NCBI GenBank assembly: GCA_023396535.1
Contig: JAEWWD010000206.1
Span: 1-11,330, forward strand
Reading direction: 5' to 3'
From: Bacillota bacterium
GTDB taxonomy: Bacteria; Bacillota; Clostridia; Christensenellales; CAG-138
Length of the DNA stretch: 11,330 bases
In this document: one piece after another, positions 1 through 6,936 of the stretch
Numbering within the stretch: the stretch's first letter is position 1
How the letters are laid out: the number at the start of each line of letters is the position of its first letter
Notes under the pieces: generated by a model
What the model saw: only the letters and a program-made list of their open reading frames with translations
What the model was told of the DNA's origin: nothing
The model's database searches: none
Program-made: the position numbers and the translations under genes

Positions 1-936
1 GTGTCGCACATGGGCGAGGTGTTCGTTACGGGGCCGGATTCGCTTGCGTTTTTGCAGAATCTGCTCACCAACGATTTCACCAATATGACGCCGGGGCGCT
101 GCCGGTATTCCGTCATGTGCTACCCCGACGGCGGCTCGGTGGACGACGTGCTGGTTTACAAGTTCTCGGATGAAGAGTACCTCGTCGTGGTCAACGCTTC
201 CAACACGGATAAGGACTTCGACTGGATGCAGGAGCATGCCGCGGGCTACAACGTCAAGCTCAAAAACGACTCGGCCAACTGGGCGCAGATTGCCCTGCAG
301 GGCCCCAAGGCGGAAGCTATCCTCGCGCCGCTGTGCTCCGCCGCGCTTCCCGCCAAGAACTATACCTTCGTGCCCGAGCTTACGGTCTGCGGCGTAAAGG
401 CGCTTGTCTCCCGCACCGGCTACACGGGCGAGGACGGGTTCGAGCTGTACTGCGCCGCCAAGGACGGCATGAAGCTCCACGCCGCGCTGCTCAAAGCCGA
501 GGCGGACGGCGTACGCCCGCTGCCCTGCGCGCTGGGCGCGCGCGACACGCTGCGCTTTGAAGCCAGCATGCCGCTCTACGGCCATGAACTGACTCAGGAG
601 ATCACCCCCCGCGAGTGCGGGCTGGATTTTGCCATCAAGCTCGCAAAACCCGCTTTCATAGGCCGCGAAGCGCTCCTTAGCGAGCCCGCCCGCGTGCGCA
701 TAGGCCTCAAGCTCATCGATCGCGGCATCGCGCGCGAGCATATGGACGTAGCACAAAACGGCAAAGTCGTCGGGCATACCACTTCCGGCTCTCCCGCGCC
801 CACGCTGGGCGGCAACTACGCCATGGCTATCGTCGAGAAGGACGCGGCGCAGGCCGGTACCCTCGATATACTGGTGCGCGGCCGCGCGCTCAAGGCCGAG
901 ATCGTCCCGCTGCCCTTCTATAAGCGCGGCAAGTAA
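1..936 (+). CDS. gcvT: Aminomethyltransferase, T protein of the glycine cleavage system (5' partial)
   Basis: The T protein takes the aminomethyl group from the lipoyl arm of GcvH and passes it to tetrahydrofolate, giving methylene-THF and ammonia. The visible 311 residues start with VSHMGEVFVTGPDS, which matches the conserved (D)VSHMGE motif normally found about 45-50 residues into GcvT. The GTG at base 1 is therefore an internal valine codon and the true start lies upstream of the window. Family motifs follow: GGSVDDVLVY in the N-terminal folate-binding half, NASNTDKDFDWM, RTGYTGEDGFELY, and LGARDTLRFEASMPLYGHEL, then the C-terminal barrel ending in PLPFYKRGK. With the missing N-terminus the length would be about 360, normal for the family. 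It is the first visible gene of the gcv operon. Any glycine riboswitch or promoter would lie upstream and cannot be judged here. Confidence 0.96.
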   Translation: MSHMGEVFVTGPDSLAFLQNLLTNDFTNMTPGRCRYSVMCYPDGGSVDDVLVYKFSDEEYLVVVNASNTDKDFDWMQEHAAGYNVKLKNDSANWAQIALQGPKAEAILAPLCSAALPAKNYTFVPELTVCGVKALVSRTGYTGEDGFELYCAAKDGMKLHAALLKAEADGVRPLPCALGARDTLRFEASMPLYGHELTQEITPRECGLDFAIKLAKPAFIGREALLSEPARVRIGLKLIDRGIAREHMDVAQNGKVVGHTTSGSPAPTLGGNYAMAIVEKDAAQAGTLDILVRGRALKAEIVPLPFYKRGK

Positions 937-964
937 GCCGCCGGGCGAATTCCGCGCGGCTTTT
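935..964 (+). terminator. Terminator-like hairpin between gcvT and gcvH
   Basis: Bases 935-941 (AAGCCGC, starting in the gcvT stop codon) pair perfectly with 956-962. An inner CGG/CCG pairing (942-944 with 952-954) extends the stem past a one-base bulge. The 3' arm runs into four T's (961-964). This resembles a weak intrinsic terminator or an mRNA-stabilising stem inside the operon. The T tract is short, so partial termination is the most it is likely to do. Confidence 0.4.
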
Positions 965-1031
965 GCAGAATACTAAATACGGCTGAACAAAAACCAGAAC
1001 AGTTCATCCAAAATAAAAGGAGGAAACGCAT

Positions 1032-1409
1032 ATGACACCTACGGATCGCAAATACACCAAGGACCATGAATGGGTTATTCTCGAGGGCGAAAACGCCCGC
1101 GTTGGCATCACGGCGCACGCGCAGGAAGCGCTGGGCGACATCGTGTTTGTGGAACTCCCGGCCGTCGGCGCCGATATCAAGGCGGGCGAGAGCTTCGCGG
1201 TGGTTGAGTCCGTCAAAGCGGTATCCAACGTATTCACGCCGGTGGGCGGCAGCGTTCTCGAAGTCAACGGCGCGCTGGAAGCCCAGCCCGAGCTTTTGAA
1301 CGAAGCCCCGTACGACAACTTCATCGCGCTGTTCAAGGTGAGCGCAATCGACGAGAGCGCGCTGCTGGACGCCGCCGCTTACGACGCGTTTGTAGAGAGC
1401 GAAGGCTGA
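1032..1409 (+). CDS. gcvH: Glycine cleavage system H protein (lipoyl carrier)
   Basis: GcvH is the small lipoylated shuttle that carries the aminomethyl group from the P protein to the T protein. The 125 residues cover the whole family. The N-terminus has the typical YTKDHEWV (8-15), followed by VGITAHAQEALGDIVFVELP (24-43) and the lipoylation motif ESVKAVS, with Lys62 as the predicted lipoyl-lysine. The ATG at 1032 is preceded by AAAGGAGG (1016-1023) at a spacing of 8 nt, which fixes the start. It lies 95 nt after gcvT and 13 nt before gcvPA. One oddity: the end of the domain reads PYDNFIALFKV, where most GcvH proteins have a GW(L/M)(I/F)KV-type motif, so the usual tryptophan is missing. The C-terminal tail is acidic. 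Confidence 0.96.
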   Translation: MTPTDRKYTKDHEWVILEGENARVGITAHAQEALGDIVFVELPAVGADIKAGESFAVVESVKAVSNVFTPVGGSVLEVNGALEAQPELLNEAPYDNFIALFKVSAIDESALLDAAAYDAFVESEG

Positions 1410-1422
1410 GGACGGAGGGCGT

Positions 1423-2760
1423 ATGCGAAGCTATGTTCCCAACACGCCGGAGGAGCGGCTCGACATGCTCAAGGCCATCGGCCTCAACAGCATGGAAGAG
1501 CTGTTCGCGGATATCCCGGCAAAAGCGCGGTTGAATAGGCCGCTCAACCTGCCTAAGGGCAAAAGCGAAGCGGAAGTACGGCGCATCGTGAACTCCCTCG
1601 TCGGCGACGCGGGCGAACTGCCCCTGTTCCGGGGCGCGGGCGCTTACCGCCACCACATCCCCGCCGTCATACCGGCAATTACCTCCCGCTCGGAGTTCTA
1701 CACCGCCTACACGCCCTATCAGGCCGAAATGAGCCAGGGCATGCTGCAGAGCATATTCGAGTACCAGACGCTCATGTGCGAGCTGACGGGGCTCGACGCG
1801 TCCAACGCCTCCGTGTACGACGGCGCGACGGCCTGCGCGGAAGCCATGGTCATGCTGCGCGGCGCGACGCGCAAGAGCAAAGTGCTCTACTCCGCGGGTC
1901 TCAACCCGCAGTATGTGGAGACAATCAAAACCTACGCGCGGTTCGTGGGCTTTGAGCTTGAGGAAATCCCCCTGACGGCGGAAGGCCTCACCGATTACGC
2001 CGTTCTGGAGCAGAAAGCCGCGGGCGCGGCGGGCGCGCTCGTACAGAGCCCCAACTTCTACGGCTGCATCGAGCGGCTGGATACGGCTGCGGGCATCCTG
2101 CACGCGGGGAGCGCTCTGCTGGTGGCGGTGGTCAACCCCACGTCGCTCGGCCTTCTCAAGCGTCCCGGCGAGCTCGGCGCGGATATCTGCGTGGGCGACG
2201 GCCAGCCTCTCGGCCTGCCCCTTGGCGCGGGCGGCCCGTACCTCGGCTTCATGACGGCCAAACAGCAGTATATACGCCACCTCCCCGGCCGCATCGTCGG
2301 CCAGACGGAGGATCACGAGGGCAACCGCGCGTTTGTGCTGACGCTGCAGGCGCGCGAGCAGCACATCCGCCGCGAAAAAGCATCCTCCAACATCTGCTCC
2401 AACCAGAGCCTGTGCGCGCTTTCGGCGGGCATATACCTTGCCGCCATGGGCCCCGAGGGTATGCGCGAGGTCGCCGCACAGTGCCTGCAAAAGGCGCACT
2501 ACCTGCGCGACGGCATACTCGCCATAAAAGGCATGCGCGCGCGCTATGCGAACACGCCCTTCTTCCATGAGTTCGTCGTCGACGGCGCGAAGGACCCGGC
2601 CGTGCTCAACGCCAAGCTCAGGAGCCGCGGCTTTATCGGCGGCCTCAGGCTGAACCGCTACTTTGATCAGGACGGCGGCATACTCTACTGCGCGACGGAA
2701 GCCAACACGCGCGAGGAGATCGACGCATTCCTCAACGCACTGGAGGTGAGCGCCAAATGA
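1423..2760 (+). CDS. gcvPA: Glycine dehydrogenase (decarboxylating) subunit 1, P protein alpha
   Basis: This is the N-terminal half of the split, PLP-dependent P protein, which works with GcvPB to decarboxylate glycine and load the aminomethyl group onto GcvH. At 445 residues it has the normal subunit 1 length. It opens with RSYVPNTPEERLDMLKAIG, the standard beginning of this family. Other family motifs are YTPYQAEMSQGMLQSIFEYQ, GLDASNASVYDGATACAEA, the glycine-rich QPLGLPLGAGGPYLGF and NICSNQSLCALSAGIYLA. The PLP lysine is on the other subunit. A GGAGGG (1414-1419) lies only 3 nt before the ATG, slightly tight but acceptable. The stop codon overlaps the gcvPB start (ATGA, 2757-2760), which suggests coupled translation and equal subunit amounts. 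The split form is typical of Firmicutes, Thermotogae and archaea. Confidence 0.97.
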   Translation: MRSYVPNTPEERLDMLKAIGLNSMEELFADIPAKARLNRPLNLPKGKSEAEVRRIVNSLVGDAGELPLFRGAGAYRHHIPAVIPAITSRSEFYTAYTPYQAEMSQGMLQSIFEYQTLMCELTGLDASNASVYDGATACAEAMVMLRGATRKSKVLYSAGLNPQYVETIKTYARFVGFELEEIPLTAEGLTDYAVLEQKAAGAAGALVQSPNFYGCIERLDTAAGILHAGSALLVAVVNPTSLGLLKRPGELGADICVGDGQPLGLPLGAGGPYLGFMTAKQQYIRHLPGRIVGQTEDHEGNRAFVLTLQAREQHIRREKASSNICSNQSLCALSAGIYLAAMGPEGMREVAAQCLQKAHYLRDGILAIKGMRARYANTPFFHEFVVDGAKDPAVLNAKLRSRGFIGGLRLNRYFDQDGGILYCATEANTREEIDAFLNALEVSAK

Positions 2761-4202
2761 GAAGCACAGTCCCCCTTCTGTTTGAATTGAGCCATAAAGG
2801 CCGCCGCGCGTCGGATTTGCCCGCGCTGGACGTGCCGCAGCTCGATAATTTACTGCCCGCGGAGCTGCTGGGCGAGCCCCTTCCGCTGCCCGAGCTCTCC
2901 GAAATAGGGCTGGTACGCCACTACACCGGCCTGTCCCGCCGCAATTTCGGCGTGGACAACGGCAGCTATCCCCTGGGCTCCTGCACCATGAAGTACAACC
3001 CCAAGATCAACGAGGAGCTAAGTAACTGCTTCAACGATCTGCACCCGCTGCTGGAGGAGAGCGACCTTGTCGGCGCATTCACCCTGATAAGCGAGCTCGA
3101 TAAGCAGCTTTGCGAAGTCGCGGGCATGGATAAGTTCACCCTGCAGCCCGCGGCGGGCGCGCACGGCGAGCTGACCGGGCTCATGATCATCAAGGCGTAC
3201 CACGAGGCGCGCGGCGATATGGACCGCGTGGAAATGCTCATCCCCGACGCCGCGCACGGCACCAACCCCGCTTCGGCGGCGCTTGCGGGCTTTAAGGCGG
3301 TGGAGCTCAAATCCGCGCCGGACGGCGGCGTGGATCTCGAGGCGCTCAAAGCGCACCTGAGCGATAAGACGGCCGGCCTCATGCTGACCAACCCGAGCAC
3401 GCTGGGCCTGTTCGAGCGCAACATACTCGAAATAGCGGATATCGTGCACAAGGCGGGCGGTCTTCTGTACTACGACGGCGCGAACGCCAACGCCATCATG
3501 GGCATTGCGCGCCCCGGCGACATGGGCTTCGACGTGGTGCACCTCAACCTGCACAAAACGTTCTCCACCCCGCACGGCGGCGGCGGCCCCGGCTCCGGCC
3601 CGGTGGGCGTGAAGAAGGAGCTCATTCCCTACCTGCCCCGTCCCGTCGTGTTTGCGCATGACGGCGGCGACGCGCTGCCGGATTACGACAGGCCGCTTTC
3701 TATCGGCCGCGTTAAGGCGTTCTACGGCAACTTCTCGGTGCTGGTGCGTGCGTACGCGTACATACTCTCGCTGGGCGGCGAGGGCCTCAAGGAAGCCAGC
3801 GAAAACGCCGTGCTCAACGCCAACTACGTGCAGCACTCCCTCAAGGGTACGTACGGCATCGCGCATGACCGCATCTGCATGCACGAGTGTGTGCTGACCC
3901 CGGGCGAGCTGATGGAGAAGGGCGTGCGCACGCTGGATATCGCCAAGTCGCTCATCGACCGCGGGTTCCATCCGCCCACAATCTACTTCCCGCTCATCGT
4001 GCACGAAGCCATGATGTTCGAGCCGACCGAGACGGAAAGCCGCGAGGAGCTGGATCAGCTCGTCGCCGCCATGCTGGAGATAGCGCAAATCGCCAAGTCC
4101 AACCCCGACGAGCTGCACAAAGCGCCCGTCACCACCCCCGTGGGCAGGCCGGATGAATCCCGCGCCGCCCGCAACCCCGTCGTACGGTATACCCGGCAGT
4201 AG
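2757..4202 (+). CDS. gcvPB: Glycine dehydrogenase (decarboxylating) subunit 2, P protein beta
   Basis: This is the C-terminal, PLP-binding half of the split P protein. The cofactor lysine is seen in HLNLHKTFSTPHGGGGPG, as Lys267. Other family stretches are VRHYTGLSRRNFGVDNGSYPLGSCTMKYNPK near the N-terminus, LQPAAGAHGELTGLM, DAAHGTNPASAALAGF and LYYDGANANAIMG. At 481 residues the length fits subunit 2. The ATG at 2757 overlaps the gcvPA stop, and GGAGGTGAG inside the end of gcvPA (2742-2750) serves as its ribosome binding site. It is the last gene of the gcv operon in this window. No GcvL or lipoate ligase follows; instead the DNA enters a long hairpin array and then a convergent operon. Confidence 0.97.
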   Translation: MRSTVPLLFELSHKGRRASDLPALDVPQLDNLLPAELLGEPLPLPELSEIGLVRHYTGLSRRNFGVDNGSYPLGSCTMKYNPKINEELSNCFNDLHPLLEESDLVGAFTLISELDKQLCEVAGMDKFTLQPAAGAHGELTGLMIIKAYHEARGDMDRVEMLIPDAAHGTNPASAALAGFKAVELKSAPDGGVDLEALKAHLSDKTAGLMLTNPSTLGLFERNILEIADIVHKAGGLLYYDGANANAIMGIARPGDMGFDVVHLNLHKTFSTPHGGGGPGSGPVGVKKELIPYLPRPVVFAHDGGDALPDYDRPLSIGRVKAFYGNFSVLVRAYAYILSLGGEGLKEASENAVLNANYVQHSLKGTYGIAHDRICMHECVLTPGELMEKGVRTLDIAKSLIDRGFHPPTIYFPLIVHEAMMFEPTETESREELDQLVAAMLEIAQIAKSNPDELHKAPVTTPVGRPDESRAARNPVVRYTRQ

Positions 4203-4230
4203 ACCGGCGCGTCAGCGCTTCGATATAGGC

Positions 4231-4261
4231 CGTCCGCAAATACAGGCTGGATTTGCGGACG
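4231..4261 (+). terminator. First hairpin after gcvPB
   Basis: A perfect 11-bp stem (4231-4241 with 4251-4261) and a 9-nt loop lie 29 nt after the gcvPB stop. It is the first strong structure an operon transcript would form. No T tract follows, so it fits RNA 3'-end stabilisation or pausing better than classical intrinsic termination. Confidence 0.4.
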
Positions 4262-4410
4262 GTCCGCCGGATAGCGCGGCGGCAGTCGCAGGATATCTTC
4301 TTTCGGCGGGTAATTCGTTCTCTTATCCGCCTATTGCATACCCTCCGGGGAGGCTCCCCGGAACCCCTCTCCCCCCGCAAACGTCCTTTACTGGAGAAGG
4401 GCGTTTGCAT

Positions 4411-4438
4411 CAAAAAAGTGGCTTTCGCCACTTTTTTG
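4411..4438. terminator. Bidirectional terminator-like hairpin with A6/T6 arms
   Basis: A perfect 12-bp stem, 4411-4422 with 4427-4438, has a TTTC loop. Its outer half is six A's on one side and six T's on the other, around a GTGGC/GCCAC core. Read on the plus strand, the stem core is followed by T6, so it could end gcv transcripts about 210 nt past gcvPB. Read on the minus strand it has the same form. Confidence 0.55.
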
Positions 4439-4728
4439 AGTTTCGGCAAAGCGCCGATGGCGCTTTGCCGAGGTTTCCAGCGCAAATTGGCGCTCGGTTT
4501 CCTGCTTCGCAGGAAGCCTGTCGCACCAACTTGCACTGCAAGGTGTCATTTTGCGCCGCGCATGTCGCCGCAAAATGACGGATTATAAGCCTTGGGCCTT
4601 CGGTCGGTGTAGGCTTTATTCGCTCGCGACGGCGTGCACGTCGCGAGCGGGAAGCCTTGCCGCGCAAGGCTTTCCTTGCAGGAACCGCCGGCCGCATCTA
4701 TGATGCAGGCGGTTCTTGTAAACCTTCG

Positions 4729-4753
4729 AAAAAGTGGACGCTTCCACTTTTTT
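4729..4753 (-). terminator. Terminator of the ABC operon
   Basis: A perfect 10-bp stem, 4729-4738 with 4743-4752, has a CGCT loop. On the minus strand it begins 3 nt after the TAG stop of the ATPase gene and ends in a run of T's (complement of the A's at 4729-4733). The stem core AAAAAGTGG/CCACTTTTT is the same as in the hairpin at 4411-4438. Confidence 0.6.
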
Positions 4754-4755
4754 GA

Positions 4756-5472
4756 CTACTGTGCAAATAATCTTGCCGCGCGTTTGGGGTCGTAGCCCGT
4801 GACTTGTGCGAATATGTCCAGAAGAGTTTGGCCGCTCTCGCGGAGTTCCTCCATGTCGATATCCCGCGCTATCCTGCCCTCGTGCAGTATGAGCGCGCGG
4901 CTGATGACGGGCTCCGCCTCCTGTATCAAATGCGTGCTGAGCAGTATGGCCTGTTCGTCGCCCAGGCCGCCCGCCATCAGCTTCAAAAAGTCCTGGCGGG
5001 TAAACGCGTCCTTGTTGGCGAAGGGTTCGTCCATGAGAATGTACGCCGTTCCCCGGCAGAACCCCGCCGCAAGCTCGGCCTGCGCGCGCTGCCCGGTGGA
5101 CATATGGCGCACGGGCCGATCCGGCAGCTCAAAAAAACGCAGCAGGCGGCGGTACTTTTCCATCTCGAAGCGCGGGTAAAACTCCGCGAGGAATTCCCCC
5201 GCCTCAAGCGGCGTGTACAGCGAGAAGGAAGCGCCTTGCCCGCTGACGTAGGCAAGCTGTTCGCGGGTGCGCTCGCCGCTCTCCCCGTCCACAAGCACAC
5301 TGCCGTCGTCCGGCTTATACAGCCCGAACAGGCATTTGATGAGCGTGGTTTTGCCCGCGCCGTTCTCGCCGATGAGCCCCACGATTTCGCCCGGCGAAAT
5401 GGAAAAGCTCACCCCGCGCAGTGCGAAGGGCCCGTCAGGGTAGGAATACAGAATATCAATAGCTTCCAGCAT
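4756..5472 (-). CDS. ABC transporter ATP-binding protein (YtrB/BcrA type)
   Basis: This is the cytoplasmic ATPase of an ABC transporter and the last gene of the four-gene minus-strand operon. Its 238 residues form one nucleotide-binding domain: Walker A GENGAGKTT (35-43), Q-loop Gln79 in YVSGQG, a signature that reads MSTGQ (124-128) instead of LSGGQ, Walker B YILMDEP (144-150) with catalytic Glu149, and the switch His181 in LLSTHLIQEAE. All catalytic residues are present, so it should be active. The altered signature and short C-terminus are common in YtrB/BcrA-like ATPases of export or drug-resistance systems. GGGAGG lies just before the ATG and touches the TAA of the preceding gene, 3 nt away, so translation is probably coupled. 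With only one ATPase and one visible permease, a dimer of each is likely. The substrate is unknown. Confidence 0.93.
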   Translation of the reverse strand: MLEAIDILYSYPDGPFALRGVSFSISPGEIVGLIGENGAGKTTLIKCLFGLYKPDDGSVLVDGESGERTREQLAYVSGQGASFSLYTPLEAGEFLAEFYPRFEMEKYRRLLRFFELPDRPVRHMSTGQRAQAELAAGFCRGTAYILMDEPFANKDAFTRQDFLKLMAGGLGDEQAILLSTHLIQEAEPVISRALILHEGRIARDIDMEELRESGQTLLDIFAQVTGYDPKRAARLFAQ

Positions 5473-5475
5473 GGA

Positions 5476-6924
5476 TTACCTCCCGGATATGGGGTCGTCG
5501 GCGAAGCGCAGCATTCTGCCGGGCGAAAAGCGCAGCGTCCCGCCCGTCGTGTTCTCTACGGTCCTGCCGTAATACTGCAACTGGTCCTCTGGCGCGTCGG
5601 TCACGATTTCCCCGGCGTACAGGCTGCCGCCGTCTGCGTCAAGAAGCTCCAGCGTATAGCGCAGCGGGGAATACAGGGAGTCCTGCTTGCCGTCCCGCTC
5701 GGCCCCCTCAATGCGCAGCAGCGCCCATCTGCCGCCGAAGAACGCGTTGTCAATAAAATCGAAGTCCGGCCTTATGCGCGAGCGGAGCGCGGCGGAGGAG
5801 GAGGTAAGCTCCACGCAGGCGAGGGTGTGCAGTATGGAATACCCCGTTTCATCGCGCGTATACAGTGCGTAGCAAAGCATGGCGGAGTCGCCGTCGCGGT
5901 TGCTGTGGAGCCCCGTCGAATAGGATGTGTCCGGGTCGAGAGCGAACAGCGGCGTTTGCGCGATGAGCGCGCCGTCTATTGCGTAGGCGCGGAATGTGAG
6001 CGTGCCGCCCTCGATAGACAGCAGGCAGACGCGGTCTTCCGCGATATCCAGCCGCAGCATGGTCGTATCCTGTACGGGGAACGAAGCGATCTTAGCCGCT
6101 TTACCGCGCTCCGCCGCGGCGTAGGGAAGAGAGTATTCGTAGCCGTCCCGGTAGGCGGGCTGTGTGGAGTAGTCGTATTTGCTCCATTCCTCCACGCGGT
6201 AAACGGCGCTCTCGCCCTGCATGCCGGGGAGCACGGCGGGCGTGAAATACACGCGGCCCTGCGCGTCCGTTGCGATCAGGTCGTAGGCGCGCCCGCCGTC
6301 GATTTGGTACCGGGTATCGGGCATCTCAAAACTGAGTTCGTCGTAAGCGCCGACGTCCTCCCGGCTTTCCCCGCCCGCCTCGCCGGGGGCGTAACGGTAC
6401 CGGAACCGCTCGAATGTGGATACGAACGGGTGCGCGTCGTCCTGCACGTAAAGGCCGGTCAGAATGCGTACGGTCTGCGACCTGCCCGTGCCTGGTTTAT
6501 TCAGTTCCATGCTCAGCCGCGCGCGGTCGGCATGGCGGGTCATGACGTCGCGCAGGGTTTCCTGCCGTTCGTATTGGCTATCCAGGAACGTGGATACCTC
6601 CGCGCGTACATCGGCTTCCGGGTCCTCCGTGAAATCCTGGCTGGGCATATACGTCGTAACGATCGTATTCGCGTAAGGCGGCACGGCGGAAAACCGGTGG
6701 GTCAGCGCGCCGCCGTCGAGCGTAATGTACTGTTCGTGCCAGCCGTCCTCCTGTACCAGGCGTATGCGCAAGTCGTTCAGTTGCGTCGCGTCGCCGGATT
6801 TATGGACGAGCGCGTATGTGCCCGTGTCCGCGCTCAGACGCATGCCGAGGAATGCCGCGAGTAATACCGTTACGCACAGCAGCAGGCACAGGGGCGCGAT
6901 GTGGCGGCGGATAAATGCTTTCAT
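5476..6924 (-). CDS. Membrane-anchored extracytoplasmic protein of unknown function
   Basis: I do not recognise the family of this 482-residue protein. It starts with a positively charged tip (KAFIRRH) and one hydrophobic segment (about residues 10-28, with a short leucine/valine-rich run), after which no membrane helix is apparent. It should therefore be an N-terminally anchored or secreted protein facing outwards. There is no proper lipobox. A helical stretch (about 104-140) is followed by a beta-rich region. Residues 290-328, 345-375 and 397-441 look like repeated four-strand blocks with Asp-Gly turns, loosely like beta-propeller blades; this is an impression only. The gene sits 12 nt after the permease gene and 3 nt before the ATPase gene. 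GGGGAGG overlapping the permease stop is its ribosome binding site. Its place between permease and ATPase suggests a ligand-binding or accessory subunit of this transporter. Confidence 0.82.
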   Translation of the reverse strand: MKAFIRRHIAPLCLLLCVTVLLAAFLGMRLSADTGTYALVHKSGDATQLNDLRIRLVQEDGWHEQYITLDGGALTHRFSAVPPYANTIVTTYMPSQDFTEDPEADVRAEVSTFLDSQYERQETLRDVMTRHADRARLSMELNKPGTGRSQTVRILTGLYVQDDAHPFVSTFERFRYRYAPGEAGGESREDVGAYDELSFEMPDTRYQIDGGRAYDLIATDAQGRVYFTPAVLPGMQGESAVYRVEEWSKYDYSTQPAYRDGYEYSLPYAAAERGKAAKIASFPVQDTTMLRLDIAEDRVCLLSIEGGTLTFRAYAIDGALIAQTPLFALDPDTSYSTGLHSNRDGDSAMLCYALYTRDETGYSILHTLACVELTSSSAALRSRIRPDFDFIDNAFFGGRWALLRIEGAERDGKQDSLYSPLRYTLELLDADGGSLYAGEIVTDAPEDQLQYYGRTVENTTGGTLRFSPGRMLRFADDPISGR

Positions 6925-6936
6925 AGTCTGCCTCCC

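Larger units (their letters stand above)
4203..4755. repeat. Intergenic array of about 16 consecutive hairpins
   Basis: No credible gene lies in these 553 bases. Nearly all of them fall into short inverted repeats laid end to end. Arms found by eye: 4231-4241/4251-4261 (11 bp), 4264-4268/4278-4282, 4305-4313/4323-4331 (one G-T), 4344-4351/4355-4362, 4377-4387/4398-4408 (one G-T), 4411-4422/4427-4438 (12 bp), 4444-4455/4459-4470 (12 bp), 4479-4483/4490-4494, 4496-4505/4509-4518, a bulged hairpin at 4524-4545, 4546-4555/4569-4578, 4587-4592/4611-4616, 4621-4631/4639-4649 (11 bp), 4650-4660/4664-4674, 4679-4689/4708-4718 with an inner hairpin 4694-4698/4702-4706, and 4729-4738/4743-4752. Most stems are perfect or nearly so, and many loops are only 3-4 nt. 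Stem sequences mostly differ from each other. Location: between the convergent 3' ends of gcvPB and the ABC operon. Confidence 0.85.

Noticed and set aside
1333..2568. A 411-codon open frame on the minus strand opposite gcvPA
   Set aside because: Arginine- and alanine-rich mirror translation with no motif; gcvPA is unambiguous on the other strand.
3018..4118. A 366-codon open frame on the minus strand opposite gcvPB
   Set aside because: Antisense shadow of a gene with an intact PLP-lysine motif; no ribosome binding site or domain of its own.
4153..4588. Overlapping frames of 111-141 codons running through the hairpin array, possible small proteins
   Set aside because: They begin inside gcvPB or the array, lack a ribosome binding site, and their sequence is simply the translation of the inverted repeats. 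Such frames may be annotated as hypothetical proteins in genomes carrying the same array, but nothing supports translation.
4203..4755. A CRISPR array or an insertion-sequence remnant in the hairpin region
   Set aside because: There are no identical, evenly spaced direct repeats as in CRISPR, and no transposase fragment or long terminal inverted repeats with target-site duplication were found.
4804..6864. A 686-codon open frame on the plus strand, opposite the ATPase and unknown-protein genes
   Set aside because: It is antisense to two genes with clear ribosome binding sites, coupled spacing and, for the ATPase, every catalytic motif. Its translation is rich in arginine, alanine, valine and histidine without domain signatures, as expected from the mirror frame of GC-rich coding DNA.
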